Assembly: GCA_038030265.1 (NCBI GenBank)
Contig: CM075943.1
Coordinates: forward strand, 43,090,001-43,154,000
DNA: 64,000 nucleotides
Source: Corythucha ciliata
Lineage: Eukaryota > Arthropoda > Insecta > Hemiptera > Tingidae
Direction of reading: 5' to 3'
How positions within the stretch are numbered: the first letter of the stretch is position 1; each line of letters starts with the position of its first letter. The notes beneath the pieces are model-generated. The model was given only the letters and a program-made list of their open reading frames with translations. It did not search any database and was not told the origin of the DNA. The translations under genes and the position numbers were made by a program. Below are positions 1-44,132 of this stretch, piece by piece.

Positions 1-351
1 CAAAATAGTTACAAAATTCCAGAACCAATTGTTTCGAAGTTAATACCGAAAATATTATTCCGCTACGGGGAGAACATGCCCGATAAATAATTTTTTCTCA
101 AAACAAAGGCCAGATTTGTGCTTCTCATACCAAGAAATAACCAGGTTTTCATTTTCATGCAATTTATCGAGAAAAAAAAAAGCGACAGACAGACCGACGG
201 CATGCCGAAAACCACCTTTTTCAATTATTCTGAGGTTGTACATCAAGAATGTGAAGTCAGCTCGGACTCGATTTTTTTCACGAACACCATACTTCCATTC
301 CCGTAGGGAAAATGGAAGTAACAACTGGCGATTTTAACCTAAAACCTAATT

Positions 352-560
352 TTATTAGTAGTCCAGTCAATAGGGGATTTGACCGGCTCAAATGTATAGA
401 AGTAGTTTTCTCGACGGATCTATATGTTTCTTGGGGTGCTGAATCCGAATCTAAACTTTGCCAACAAAAAATCGGTCGGCTTCACGTCGAAAATCGCAAA
501 AAAAAGGACATTTTCGGACTTTTTCTACTCTATTGCTTATATCTCTGGAACGATGTACTT
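352..560 (+). repeat. Dispersed repeat, copy 1 (inverted copy at 51807-51999)
   Basis: The segment from the GTCCAGTCAATA block through CTGAATCCGAATCT to CTCTGGAAC recurs in reverse complement at 51807-51999 with high similarity. The open frames across it are therefore not evidence of a gene. The inverted copy ends beside TACACCCTGTATA, a motif often found at the edges of arthropod dispersed repeats. The unit is not assigned to a class. Confidence 0.6.
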
Positions 561-1257
561 TTTGATGATGGCGCTCCTTGCATTTTTGAAATAGACTAAA
601 TTTGTGACAATTTTAAGCCCAATTGGATCTCCGTACGACTAATAGTTCCTGAGATATGACCCCTCAAAAATTGACCATTTTCTGCCGCTGACGGAAAATT
701 GGCTGGAGCCTGAAGCTGGAAAAACTGATAAATGTTTGGTGCAATCTCTTTCAGACACACCTCCTTCCATTTCCCACAAAAAATCCTGAAGATTCCACGA
801 CGGGTGTTGGCACTGCACGAGATTGAATTTGGATTTGAGGGCCCTTTTGTTCGATTTGCTGAAATATCTCTGAAACCATCGGTGTAGACTGTAGACTAAT
901 CGGTCTTTTAGGCTTAGTTTGAAGACAACAAAGTAAGCCACAACAAGTTCCCATTCGCGTTTTTCTTCGATCGCATCGTATAGCGGAAGCCACGTGAGCA
1001 ACTATGCAAAATTTAATAGGCATGTCTAACTTTTTCTATGCCGAATTAGTTTTATCGAAATCAAGGATACATATTGAAAAATGGTAGAGGGGTATTATAA
1101 ACGCGCCCATCTGAAGAACGTTTAGCCAAACTGGGACCTTGCGTTATGAACTTATCTTACAAAATTGCCTATGGATTGTGTAGCGAAAGTATAAAGAACA
1201 CTATTTCACGCAACTTCCAACCTCCTTTGAAAAGGCTTATGAAAACTTCTTCCGTTG

Positions 1258-1523
1258 GACGCGAGCGTTTCAAGCTTCAACTTCAAACGCGCGCCCAAGC
1301 TTCAGCAGTGTTTTTTTCTCGATGGTTTGAAACACACACACCCGATCAAATCTGTTTGTCAAACTTCATGTTTGCGAGCAAATTTTCTGGCAGTGACTGA
1401 AAAGCGTCAAACGTGATGTCAATCCTTCAAACATGACCCCACACACGATCAAACCTGCTTGTCAAGCGAGGTTGGCAAACCATGCTTGTCAATGTCAAGC
1501 ATGTTTGATCGTGCGTGGCCCCC
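1258..1523. mobile_element. 5'-truncated copy of the piggyBac-like MITE at 53764
   Basis: Shares TTCAACTTCAAACGCGCGCC, ATGACCCCACACACGATC and the terminal GTTTGATCGTG...GGCCCCC with the copy at 53764-54150. It ends directly at TTAA (1524-1527). The first 100 bp or so of the element are missing. Confidence 0.65.
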
Positions 1524-1573
1524 TTAAAACAGGCTTTCCAGAGCCCCAATTGACTGGACTATAGGTATAACGT

Positions 1574-1686
1574 GCAAGTTTCTAATGGACCCTGAGTGCC
1601 CAAATTTCCAGACGGTTCTAGGAACATGTGTGTAAAAAGTTAACTGTATTTACCACTTCTTTCGGTCCATAAGAAACTTGTCGATC
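1574..1686. mobile_element. Short palindromic MITE, about 110 bp (second copy 34573-34690)
   Basis: Ends CAAGTTTCTAA...AGAAACTTG form an inverted repeat that extends into GGACC/GGTCC. The interior matches the copy at 34573-34690 over its whole length. No coding capacity. Confidence 0.6.
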
Positions 1687-1789
1687 TATAGGCTTAGTTA
1701 AGCCGAACCTTAAGCCGAGGTGGTGAAATCCACCATAGCTAAAGTTTTCCCCAAAACGTATGATTGCAGGCCAAGTAAAAGGGCCTTGA

Positions 1790-2840
1790 AAACCGGTAAT
1801 TTCACCCCAAAAATCATGAATTTGTCCCAAATGTAACTATTTTATACCAAAACAGACGATTTCACTCCAAAGCTGACTTGTTGCCCCATACGTCACTACA
1901 AAACTGGCGATTTTACCCCAAAACCAAATGTGGCTGTTTAACCTCAAAAATTGGTTATTTGGACAGAAAACTAACGATACACTCCAAACCTGAAGTGTTT
2001 ATCCGAAGATTTCACTCAAAAACTGGCAATGAGGAAGTTTCACATTTTCCAAAAACATTTTTTTTCGATGAGACATATCAATCCTTCCTCGTAAATAAAT
2101 AAATAAAAATTTAAAACCCTTCAGAAATATTTTTTATTTATAAACAAAAGTTGGCATATTTGAAATCCCGCCAAAACGAACATTTTCCGCAACGTAATAT
2201 CCCATGTATTCTCTGTCCTTTTCATGCCTCTAAATAGCTCATCTGTTTATCCTCCATTATTTTATTATTGGAGAGCTCTTGTAGAAAGTAAGGCAAAGAA
2301 ACACAACAAACCGCTCTCCGTCAGCTACGTTACAGGCGAATTTTTTTTCGGAAGGCGCATATGACACAAACATGCTAGCTGGCGTGTTTGAAGTGACCTA
2401 AAACTTCAAAAATCGCGTATTTATTAACTGTTGGATAATTTTACGAACGGATCACGATTTATGCTCTATTTTAGCATAAATAAACCTTGAAAAATAGATT
2501 TATGAATAAGTTCTGACCCATGAAACTTCCTCATTGTACTACCCCAAAACTGACTGTTTTAATTCCAAAACTTACAATTCTTTTCATACCAAAAATTGCC
2601 TAAATTGACTATTTTACCCTGAAACTGGTGGTTCCACCCAAAAAATATTATTTGACTTCAAAACTGTGTATTTTACTTCAAAACTGACAATATCACATCA
2701 AAACTGCTGTTTTTCCGAAAACCGATAAATTTACGCCAAATCTAACGACTCTGTCTTGAAAACTAACGATTTCAACACAGACCGGATGATTTCGCTCTAA
2801 TACTGGTGATTTGACCGTCAAACTAATTTTGTCACTTTTC
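1790..2840 (+). repeat. Degenerate tandem array, family A (unit about 20 bp), interrupted by a MITE
   Basis: Units of the form CCAAAACTGACGATTTTAC, many degenerate, at 1790-2027 and 2536-2840. The MITE at 2028-2535 separates the halves. The order of units around 1850-1915 matches 36900-36975 and 37395-37450. A 42-base A-run (2845-2886) closes the array. Confidence 0.75.
2028..2535. mobile_element. MITE inserted in family A array
   Basis: Terminal inverted repeats AATGAGGAAGTTTCA (2028-2042) and TGAAACTTCCTCATT (2521-2535) are exact. The interior of about 480 bp has no open frame of note. Family A units lie on both sides. Confidence 0.65.
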
Positions 2841-2890
<50 letters not shown>

Positions 2891-2899
2891 ACCCAGAAA

Positions 2900-3660
2900 C
2901 TGGAGGAAACAGAGGCCATTTCATTGCTTGAAATCATCATCAACTCCTAGCAATTTGGTGTTTTGTCATAGATTCACGTAAACTCCATAAATTGTACGTT
3001 TTCCAAAACATTGCTGAATCCAAACGGGTTTTTCCACAGACTGACGATGCTAAAAAAAAACGTCCCTTATTTTCTAAAGTTTGTTATGGCATATTCACAT
3101 TTAACGGCACCCCTGACATTTCCCGCGAGAATGGACAGAAACGCATTTTTATACAGAATGAATAACGTCACGCTGAATGAATGAATCGCTCACGATATTC
3201 GTCGAGAAACGTCAGTGGTAACATGATATGTGAATACACCATAAAAAAGCTGATAGTATTGGGACGTTTTTGTCATGCATCGCAAGTCTGTGGAGAAAGA
3301 CGTTTGGGTACAGCAATCTTTTGGAAAGCGTACTTATTGTGGAGTTTACGTGAATCTACGACAAAAGGCAAGATTTTTAGGATTTGATGATCATTTTAAG
3401 CAGTAAAATGGACTCTATCTTAACCGAAATTGTCCGTTGTTTCTGAAAATGTCATCAAGGTTAAGATCAAGTGTAACGTATGCCGAGAAATCTGGGATTT
3501 TTCAAAGCAATTGCCGTAGCTTCCTTTGATTAAAAAAAAAATCATAAATCTTGAATGGATCTCGATAGGACCCGTACGGAAGTGGCGTTGTACTCGGATT
3601 TAGACGTAGTTTCACCCAAAATTTTCAACAAAATTGCACCGTACTATAAATAAAAATCCA
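2900..3660. mobile_element. Diverged foldback element, relative of 18013-19437
   Basis: Contains both arms of the larger foldback: one around 2920-3170 and its inverted counterpart around 3175-3420. The outer part at 3420-3640 (for example GCCGAGAAAT) matches 19200-19440. More diverged than the copy at 18 kb. Confidence 0.5.
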
Positions 3661-4110
3661 ATTTCTTGGATTTCCCTAAAACACCAATTTTCTTGATTTT
3701 TGTTACCTCAAACTAAACATTCCTCGGATCTAGCTCACTGAAAATCAGAGTCCTCTTATTTCGGCCTCTAAAAACCAATTTCGCGGATCTTTCTGTCTGA
3801 AAAAACGTTTTTATTTTTTCTAATAATAATAAAATGTCGCTAATAATAATAAATGTGGTGAAAAATAAATGTCGCTATTTGTTGATGCTGACAAACCAAT
3901 TTTTCGGGATGGATTACTTAGATAACGACTTCGCTGAATTTTCGCAAACAAAAATCTCAGGATACCACATTTCGCGGATTTTTCTCGCAAAAGAAAAACA
4001 TTTTCCCTGATAAGGATCACTGAAATAAATTTCTAGATTTGGCTCGCTGAACACCCAATTTCGGGGATTTTTGTTGTCAGCAAACCAATTTCGCTGGGTG
4101 GCCCCAATTA
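3640..4110 (-). repeat. Degenerate tandem array, family D (unit about 30 bp)
   Basis: Reverse-strand units contain ATCCGCGAAATTGGTTTT and a GAGTGAGCCAA-like spacer. The same family occurs at 38785-40160 and 56420-56650. Confidence 0.6.
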
Positions 4111-4197
4111 AGATCGGTCTCTGAATTGGGTCGCCTGGCGAAATTGGTTTGCTGACAACAAAAATCCCCGAAATTGGGTGTTCATTGAGCCAAATTC
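4035..4197. repeat. Near-perfect 60-bp inverted repeat built from family D units
   Basis: 4035-4096 and 4130-4197 are reverse complements with few mismatches, for example CACCCAATTTCGGGGATTTT in the left arm. The spacer is about 33 bp. The low divergence of the arms contrasts with the degenerate array that contains them. Confidence 0.65.
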
Positions 4198-4449
4198 GAG
4201 AAATTTATCCGCGAAAAGCCAACGTCTTGAGCCAAGGGCAAAATTTACGCGAGACGTCACAGAACACGTTGTGTGAGAGGAAAACCCTGTTTCTAAATGT
4301 CCGCGGCACACCAAGGACAACATTAACGCGAATAATGCCCCATTGTGGGCAAAACGCAACATTCGGGAAAACACTCACGTGCACCGCCCCTTTCAAGGCA
4401 TTTACGCGAAACGCTTGGCCACAGGCCATTTTTATGATGGACTTGTCCA

Positions 4450-4700
4450 TTTCATGAAAAAAACTTGTCAGTTTCACGACGAAATTGTCAACGTGGCATT
4501 GATTCTCGAAAATGAGGAAATTTTCGTTTTAAAATGTGTCAGTTTAATGAGTAAATCATCAGTTTCATTAGGAAATTGTCAATTTTATGAGGAAATTGTC
4601 ATTTTACTTCCATGTTCTTTATGGTGAAATTGCTATTTTTGAGCGAATTTTCAATTTTATAAAGAAATTGTCAGTTATTTGATTAGTAAATTGTGAATTA
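4450..4700 (+). repeat. Short tandem array, family E (unit about 23 bp)
   Basis: Repeats of GAAATTGTCAGTTTCATGAG with substitutions. Two more units lie near 5785-5835, on the other side of the foldback element at 4696-5408, so the foldback may have split one array. Confidence 0.55.
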
Positions 4701-5408
4701 TTGTAAAAACATGCCCATTATGTGAGCTTTCAATTGACGTAAGAAAATTGAAAATCGGTTGAATTTTTACTGAGATATGACTCGAAAAGTTCGGAAAATC
4801 AGTGTAAAATCGTCAAAATAAGCCATATTGCAACTGTCAGGTAAAATCCCAAAAAATTGTTTTCGACGTCACAATAACCCCAAAATTCAAAGAAACAATT
4901 TATTTAAGAAAAATCGGTGCACCCCACCAGTCTCCCCACCACTTTTACTAGCAAATAATCAATTATTAAACAAATTAACTAGTCTGATTCCTTCTAGTTT
5001 TCGTCTAGTACTATTTTTCAGACGTTTTTGAATGATAATTGTACTGATTCACGCGCATGATATGATTTTTACCAGAAAAACAAATTGTGAACTAAAATAA
5101 TTACGGAAGGATACCTGAAATCTAATTAAACGAGTATTTACTAGTGAAAAGTGGTGGGAGATGATGATGATGATGGACACGGTGCACTGATTTTTCTTAC
5201 ATAAATTGTTTCTTTGAATTTTGGGGTTATTTTGACGTCGAAAACCAATTTTGGGGATTTTACCCGACAGTTGCAATATGGCTTATTTTGACGATTTTGC
5301 ACTGTTTTTCCGAACCTTTCGTGTCATATCTCAGTAAAAACTCAACCGATTTTCAATTTTCTTACGTCAATTGAAAGCTCACATAATGGGCATGTTTTTA
5401 CAATAATT
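4696..5408. mobile_element. Foldback element with arms over 230 bp
   Basis: AATTATTGTAAAAACATGCC at 4696 is mirrored by the reverse complement ending at 5408. Complementarity continues through TTTCAATTGACGTAAGAAAA and CATATTGCAACTGTC to about 4960/5145, then weakly to the centre. No coding capacity, no clear target duplication. Confidence 0.75.
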
Positions 5409-8400
5409 GGTCAATGCCCGACCAACTGAAGATTGAGCGAAATTCACCTCTGAAACAAACACGAAAATTCAACGTAACACTTTTTCGATTTTTCCAAAAA
5501 TAACTAAACGTGCATAAAGACGATTTTAATACGTTATTCCTGATTTTTCCAATGTTAAATTTTGTGCTCTTTTCAAAAATGTAGTTTATTTTGTTCTACG
5601 GTGAACGGTTAGTCCGTCAAGACCGCTTTTTATGGAAAAGAGGTGATTTGGCTTTAAAAACACTAAATTCCCTGTAACTCTGAAACAAAGCGTTTCCGAC
5701 CCTATGTCCATATAGTCATTTTGGTTCGCCCTACTTAGTAGTACAACATGCGCAAGTATTGACGTTTCCTCCTGGATCACCCTGTATATTGTCAATTTGA
5801 AGCAGAAATTGTTAATTTCATGAGGAAATTGTAACTTATACGCGTATTAGCCTTCAATTATTCGGTATTAACGCCTATTACGGTCCTACAACTATCCAAA
5901 AATGCATGACTGGTGTCGGATCGGAAACGTGCATGATAGGTGTGGACCGAGCTTTATTCGTATTTCTCGAAGCGAATTAATCCCGTATTTTTGCTGGATT
6001 TTCACAAGTACCGAGCCGAGCAGTTAGGCAAACATCGAGTATTCGGGATTCGGCGAATACCGCATGTGTGGAGCCGGCTTTATAGTTATATCGTTGGGTC
6101 AGCCATCCCACTAATAATAAATTTTGTTTTGGAATTCGACAAAGACCTCGTCCTCAAGATCCCAACCAAATGAACGGGGACGTTTTTTTCAAACGTCTTG
6201 GTCCATGCTATCCCTAATTTGATTGAGCTACTATGTTTGGAATTGGAACTATGATTTGATTGAACATAGTACTCCCTCAAATAGCTTTTATTTTTATTTT
6301 TAATCTTGCTCAACTTATCTGCCTCGGAGTCATGTCAGTTAGTCGTCGTGACACTACATTCGGGAGATAAATTTTCAAGGCACTTTAAACTTAATAGGCC
6401 CTGAACGTTTTATCTCAGTCTTTATACTTCAAGTAAGGTGGAGCGTTGAAGTTCCGCAAAACTTACCTATTTTCTCTTTGTTGATAGGAGCTTCCAATTT
6501 AACTCAGAATTTCAAGTATCTTATCATTATTACCTGACTTCTTCAATAAAAGTTCTTCCTTTCATGAATTTTATGTCTCAATTTTACGATTATTATTCGT
6601 ATTTCACTCCTGTAATTTACTTTTTCCCATTGCATACCGGGGCTCTCTGAAAATGTTCCTGTTACTTCTAGAAACGTCCTTTGAAGATCAGTTTGTTGTC
6701 GGCGTACTTAGGGTCTTGGAGTACAATTACTTTGGCGTTGCAATGAATTGCTCTTTGGCGAAACGCGTGGTTCAGATCATATCTTAAGAGTAGGACGTCG
6801 AACATTTCATATTGACATATTTTGAACCCCTTTGGTGGCATAAAACTCGTAGATGGATTGATTTAGTGCGATTTCTCTATTGCTTTTTTTTTTAATGGTG
6901 ATTGAAAGCTTCACCCGCTGCGGGAGACAAGAACTGCCTTTTAACAACTTCTATCTATAGAAGTGGTATTTGCAAAATAAATAGCTTTTTAATAATAAAA
7001 AAAGAGCAATGACAAGAATGTATTTAAAAAATTGAATTTGAAAGAAACGACCTTTATTTCTGTTTTGTTCTCAGTACACATAAATTAAGCGAATCGCTCG
7101 TTTACTCGATTATGTATTTATACTCATTACTGAACTGAATGGATGAAATTTTGTGGGGGGGTAAAATGAGTTTTTGCGTTCAATGTTTGCAAAAAAGCTA
7201 ATAGATTATGATAAGCGGTGGCATCGCTTGGTTTTCCTTTTTTCATTCTTTCTTTCTTTCTTTCGCGCGTCAAGTCGCTATGTTGAACGTGTGTGTCTCT
7301 TTTCAGGTGTTTGTCAAGAAATGTTTCTTCTTTATACTCTCTCTATTTCACATCAGAAAAGGTACACGTCTACTTCATTTCGATACTCTTGTTCCGTCAA
7401 ATTTTTGCTTGTCATCATATAACAGAAAACAGTTATTTAAAGAAATATCAACTCACACTTAAAACGGATATAACCTCCCAAAATCGCTCCTGGCCCCAAA
7501 ACGATCAAGTGACCGTCATAGTGTTCTATAAGCACCCCCAACCCAATACATATCATGCTCCTTTATTAATGCTATAAGTATACCACAAGTTCTTTTCAAG
7601 TAGATAAGACTCCGATGATTCGGCACTGCATGGTCCCAGTTGAATTTGCAGTTGAATTTCACAAGACCTGCACGATGTGCTTTGGGGCGTATAGAACCGA
7701 CAACCAGGCCCACATTTTGGCGTATTAAAATTTCATAAACGTTCGATTTCCTACGTTAGTGCTACGATTACGAACTTCCGATTTAATGCATTGTTTGTAT
7801 ATTCCGTTAACACTGTGCAGGACAAAATATTTCCCATTCAAAGCGCATGACTCAAACTTCAGTGGGAAATTTTATTCCCAACGAGTTCTTTTCAATGTTG
7901 AAGTCAAGGTAGTTCAATTGAGGATTCCCTATAATCAAGTTATCAAGTTTGTTCGTGAGAATCTTGTAGAGCGTATTTTTATCCCAATCTTCTTTAGTCA
8001 AACGTCATGGAACGTACCTATGCTACGTCATGGTGTTTACGGTTTTCAACAGGGACCTTGTCAAGTGTCGACGCTCTTTTTCAAATAAACAAAAAACCGT
8101 CAGGATAAGACAGAGCCTGTCCAGACATTTGTTTTTCGATTTTGGCCCTAACTTTTTAAAAACCAATTTTTTATGCATAACCTTTCATCCCTTTACATCG
8201 CGATAATTTGTCCTTCGGTCTTGCGTTTTTATTATGTAATTCGCTTACTTCTCTATAATTTAATTTGTTTGTCACTGTTATTACAATTAATTTTGCCACG
8301 GTGCCCACCTGGAGTCATTAAGGTATTGAACTTGATTCGAACTAAGTGTTGAATTTATGCATTAGGTATATGCTAATATTGGCATTGAAGTTGAATAAGC

Positions 8401-9325
8401 ACTCTCTTTTTCATATATTCAAAAAATAAAATAAAAAATTAGGAAAATATCACATTTTCCTTGATGCTGGTGACCTTAAGAGTCAACCTATAGACTGTTT
8501 ACTTAGTGATGGACTCTCGAACAGGTTGCATCATGTCGATTTGTCGATTTTTTCACTCCCGCCAAAAAAATTTAAAGAACTCAACAAAAAAAACTTTTAC
8601 AACGGTTAGGAAATTTGGCTACGTATAGACGCTACACCGTACACCATGGAGGTAGGAACAAGTGGTGGGAGTGAAACGCATTTTTTGTACAGCCGGGCGG
8701 AAAGACACGAAATTCGACCGCTGGGAGAGCCTTGAACGGGCGATATAAGGTTCATTCTGCCCGCCGGGCGTAAATAAAAATATCAGCCCGCTGCGCATTA
8801 TTTGAGGTCATTTGTTGTGTTTTTTTAATTGTTCTTCCAATTTTTTTTAAAATTGTACATTAGCCATGAAAACACAAAAATAAGCACTGTAAATTACGCC
8901 GAGAGGCGATTAAAGTTCTCTCTGTATCAGCTACGTCATCCTTCCATCCGCTGGGTTGAGTGTGTGTTCACTTCCGTTTATTAAGCAAACCATATGCTGC
9001 GCGTCTGTGAAATCCGTGCAACCTGTCGAAATACATCATTTTTCGAAGGAGTTAATTTTATTGGTTGCATAGACTCCTCAGATGCATAGAACAAAGCTTC
9101 TGAATGGGGCTTCAAAGACTGGTATTTATGATTATTATTATAATAATCATGAACTTTGGCTGTACAAAAATAGCGTACAACACTCGGGCGGTATTCCTCA
9201 TTACAATTTCGGGCACTTTCTGCCGCCCTCGAGTAGGAGGATGTACTTGGTCCGTTATCCCTGGGCCCGTCATCCCCGGGGCGTGTGGATTTTGAGATAT
9301 TAATAAAAAGAAGAAAATTGAAAAA
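5409..9325. other. No supported gene; assorted repeats
   Basis: At 5570-5797 a dispersed unit ends CACCCTGTATA. At 5936-6085 lies a diverged relative of the MITE at 35611, ending ACCGCATGTGTGGAGCCGGC. A TTTC/TTTCTT run sits at 7240-7266. The open frame at 7759-8088 (109 codons) has no recognisable domain and is not called. Otherwise AT-rich sequence in which I see nothing. Confidence 0.5.
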
Positions 9326-9329
9326 AAGA

Positions 9330-9520
9330 GTTAAGCTTTAGCTAAGATAGAACTAAGGTTGAAGCTCTATTGAGGTTAACGCTTTGCTGTGGTTAGGCGT
9401 TTACTGTGCTTTGAGGTTATAACTTTGGTTGTACCATTCCTGTGGCTGTACCTTTGCTGTGGTTGGACCTTGGCTGAGGTTCGACGTTTGCCGTGCTTAC
9501 GCCTTTAAGGTGTCAAACGG
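9330..9520 (+). repeat. GT-rich degenerate tandem array, family G (unit about 25 bp)
   Basis: Units around TTTGCTGTGGTTGGACC and variants (TGTGGTTAGGC, TTTGGTTGTACC), seven or so in a row. Composition differs from the other arrays in the window. Confidence 0.55.
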
Positions 9521-10128
9521 AGTTAGCCACGTCCTCTAAGAATTCAATTCGAGGATTTGACCCGTTATGTACCCCAATTTGAAGAATTTCCTATCAAAGC
9601 AATTTTTTCAGGAAACAATATTCTTGACTCTGGCTGTTTTCAAAACCCTATTTCGAAAATTTTGAAGGATTTTAAAAAGGAAAGTTCCGGGGAGGAAGGC
9701 CAAATTTTTGAGTTATAAGAGTTTAGCCACCTTGGGTTTACTATTTTTATAATTATATTTATAAATAACAAAATGTGGGAAGATCATTGAAAAATCGCCT
9801 AATTCAGCTATAATTGTTTCCCCCTGAGCAGCCCTGCCGAAGGGAATGCATTTCATTTATGCGATTATTCACTCAAACCCTAATAAGTTTGAATAAGGCC
9901 AAGAAATTATTTAAATTTAGGCCACGATAAAAGTTTATATTCTGTTGATCTCACTCAAGCTTATACTAAGTGGATGCCGCATAAATAAAATTCATTTTTT
10001 CACCACAACAACAACGATAACAAGCTGCTGTCGGAACAACATTTTTGAAGTGTTGTTTCTTTAATTTATTCTGTTACTGTGATGGTCTCTCTTGTTATCG
10101 TCATTTTTTCTCCATTGTTCTAGATGTG

Positions 10129-41498
<31,370 letters not shown>

Positions 41499-41506
<8 letters not shown>

Positions 41507-42081
41507 CGGCTGTGATAACGCTGAAAAGTATTCTAGGCTGGGGGTTATAAAAATAATTCGTAAAAACGCCGTGACTAACTTCGATGATGACAACGAAAAG
41601 GCGGGTGAGTTGAGGAACTCTTACACACAATTCCAAACGCTGAGACCGAGTCTGTATGGAAAAGTGTTCCTGAAATCAAGGTTCCTGTTCACGAAAGTAG
41701 TTGTCTAATTATTAACACATTTAGAAAAATGTTTCCAAGTTTAAACTGACTGAGCTTGAAGAACTGTATACTTGCCTATGTCTCTTTGCTGTTCTCACGT
41801 TGGTATCTAGCAATATTGAGGAGTTTATGGGCGAATGTACTTACGGAGGACCATGGATAATAATGTCTGTAAAATCATGTTATAGATCGTACAACGTAAG
41901 TCTTATTGTATACGCTATCTTAGGGAATTGTGTTATGTTTATTTTGAAAGTAACGTGAGACTGAAATTCTAATAGATTTAAGATAGGTATTTTCTTGTAG
42001 ATTTGTTTGGTCAAAATTGTGATATTGAAAAGCGAAAATCGCGAATCACGTTCCTTTTTCTTAGGAAAATAAGAGCACTTG
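41499..42081 (+). CDS. Possible small unassigned gene just downstream of the kinase stop
   Basis: No family recognised. The frame from ATG 41499 (overlapping the kinase stop by a few bases) runs MYDGCDNAEK... to a possible donor at 41664. A 61-nt intron, the usual size here, would join it in phase 0 to an open segment 41725-41895 (KNVSKFKLTELEELYTC...), bounded by TTTAG and GTAAGT. A pyrimidine-rich acceptor ending at 42063 would add five residues and a stop, giving about 117 residues with one hydrophobic stretch near LYTCLCLFAVLTLVSS. Against it: the 41664 donor is weak, there is no homology, and the region could simply be the kinase 3' UTR. Confidence 0.25.
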
Positions 42082-42829
42082 ACTTAATTTTACTTCTTGT
42101 TGACTACTTATTTTATTATTTATAAATTATAATAATGCTATTTTGGTACTTAGACAATAACTCACTATTATAGTTATATGTATACAAGATCAAGACTATT
42201 TTTGACTACTCGTTCATGATGCGGAAATATGTATAATTATTGTTGCTTATTACGAGTCTAAAATATATCCTTCTCTGTAGATGTCCACTTGAAACTGCGA
42301 TCTTCAGGCAAAGCTGATCGTTTCACGATTCCAAACAAAGAATCGCCTGTAGAAGTATTCGTTTCAGAAAATAAAATATTTTCTAATGAATTGTAGAGAA
42401 AGATCTGTAAAATATATTGAAAATTCTAGTAAAAGTATTTTTTGTTATTATGGACGAATAACACTCGTTCATGTAGCCTCAAGTAGCTTGTTCTGATATG
42501 GCAGTGGACAATTGAAACTGGGAAAATTTAAATTAGCACATTAGCGCGCCTTCTCGATTTCAGCCGCCTACACACAGAACTTGGCGTTCTGGGTACAGAA
42601 ATATGGCGTTAGCGTACTTTCTCTTTGGCCGCAAAGTTACCTTCAGATAACTTTTTTTCTGTGTTCTTTTGGAGCTTTGCTGTAGTGTTTGGAGCTTTTG
42701 TTGTAGTTCGGAGATGCCTTTTTTGTGTTTTAAAAGCCTTAAGTGGATAAAGAATAGAAAAAGCGCTAATAGAAGGCTTTTTTTGAAACTACAATTTTCA
42801 ACTTCTGAATGCAAGTTCGTGCAAAAACT

Positions 42830-43160
42830 AAAAAAATGCAAAAACTGAAAAAGTGCAAAAACTGAAAAAAATGCGCTAATTCATAACTGAAAAAAAAGCT
42901 AACTCACAGCTAAAACCAAGAAAAAGTAATATTGTTAGTAAGATCGCTTAAACTAGGAGGGAAGACAGACAATGTAGGCTCCTACGGCTACAGCTTTATG
43001 CATGCATTAAGAAAAAGTGCTAATTCATCGAGGAAATTGAGAAAAATCGCTCATTAGCGGCTAAAATCATAGGAAAAACACAAAATCACTGCAAACATTC
43101 AGAAAAATCGTTAGTACGGGGCTAAAATGGAGACAAATCGCTAATTCACCATAAAATATA
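42830..43160 (+). repeat. Family C array (unit about 29 bp)
   Basis: Units AATTGAGAAAAATCGCT followed by CATTAGCGGCTAAAAT. A-rich spacer variants at the left edge (GCAAAAACTGAAAAA, repeated). Confidence 0.6.
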
Positions 43161-44022
43161 CAGGGTGTCTACAGGCCTGGAAAACCGGGATAACCGGGAA
43201 TTGTCAGTGAATTTTCTAAAACTGGAAAAGTCAGGGAATTTCGTGACTTTAAGAGAAAAGTCAGGGAAAAATGGCAAAGCGATTTTTTTCATGAACTTCA
43301 TACTTCCAACGGGAACATGGAATTCCCAGACAATTGAGTAAAATGGAGTACAGAATTACTATAAGGATTGTGGCCAATCTCACTCTCCTGCCGGGTTATG
43401 TTATGAAAGTTTTTTTTTTTTCACAGAAAACGTACTTTTATATCAAAAAGGTCGGTTTCTTGGGTCGAAATGCATTTTTCTTCAAAAGTGATGACAGTTT
43501 TGAAATCTACGGTATTCCGTTCCAATGGAATGAGACCAATTTCAATCATCAACAGTGTCTGTGCGAAGAAACGTGACGCTTTTGTCGCGCTGGTACAATA
43601 AATAGCCGCCACTGCTCTTCGGATAGTTGGACCCCGCGAAAACTTCTCCTTTTTCTCAAATTACCAATGGTGTACTCAAAATTTAATTTATATCACTTTC
43701 TCTACGTATAGTACAAGAAATAAAGTTTAAAAAAGGCGGAATAGCGGAAAAATTCGTCCGAACTTCAAGTGTGGCTTAAGAAATTCCGTTTGAAGCATAC
43801 TTCCAGGATTCGAAGAGTCCGTAACGATACGGGGTGGCAAACATCCTTTTAATGGAGGGCAAACGCTGGCAAACTCATCGCTATCGCTATAAGGGTTAAA
43901 GAAATTTGCACGAACATGGTGTCTAATCCTACGTAGTTTTGTGTGCCGAGTCGATAAAAATCAACCACAAGTCCGTGCGGCGATTAGTTTTTGAGTTACG
44001 ACGTTAATTGCACCAAAAACAA
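43161..44022. repeat. Dispersed repeat edges beside the LINE insertion
   Basis: 43161-43275 starts ACAGGGTGTCTACAGGCCTG with AACCGGGATAACCGGGAA, a form common in arthropod dispersed repeats. 43918-44022 is the reverse complement of 12512-12620. No gene seen; the frame at 43334-43576 has no domain. Confidence 0.45.
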
Positions 44023-44132
44023 TTTTTTTTTTGTTAAACGGGGAGGGAAGCCCAGAAGAAACTATCTCCTACCAAACTCGACCTATGAGATCTATTGTGG
44101 TGTCCCCTCAGGTTGCCCTGCCAAGAAAGACG

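Noticed and set aside
7759..8088. 109-codon plus-strand frame followed by AATAAA
   Set aside because: No recognisable domain, no ATG start seen at the stated beginning, AT-rich composition; left uncalled.
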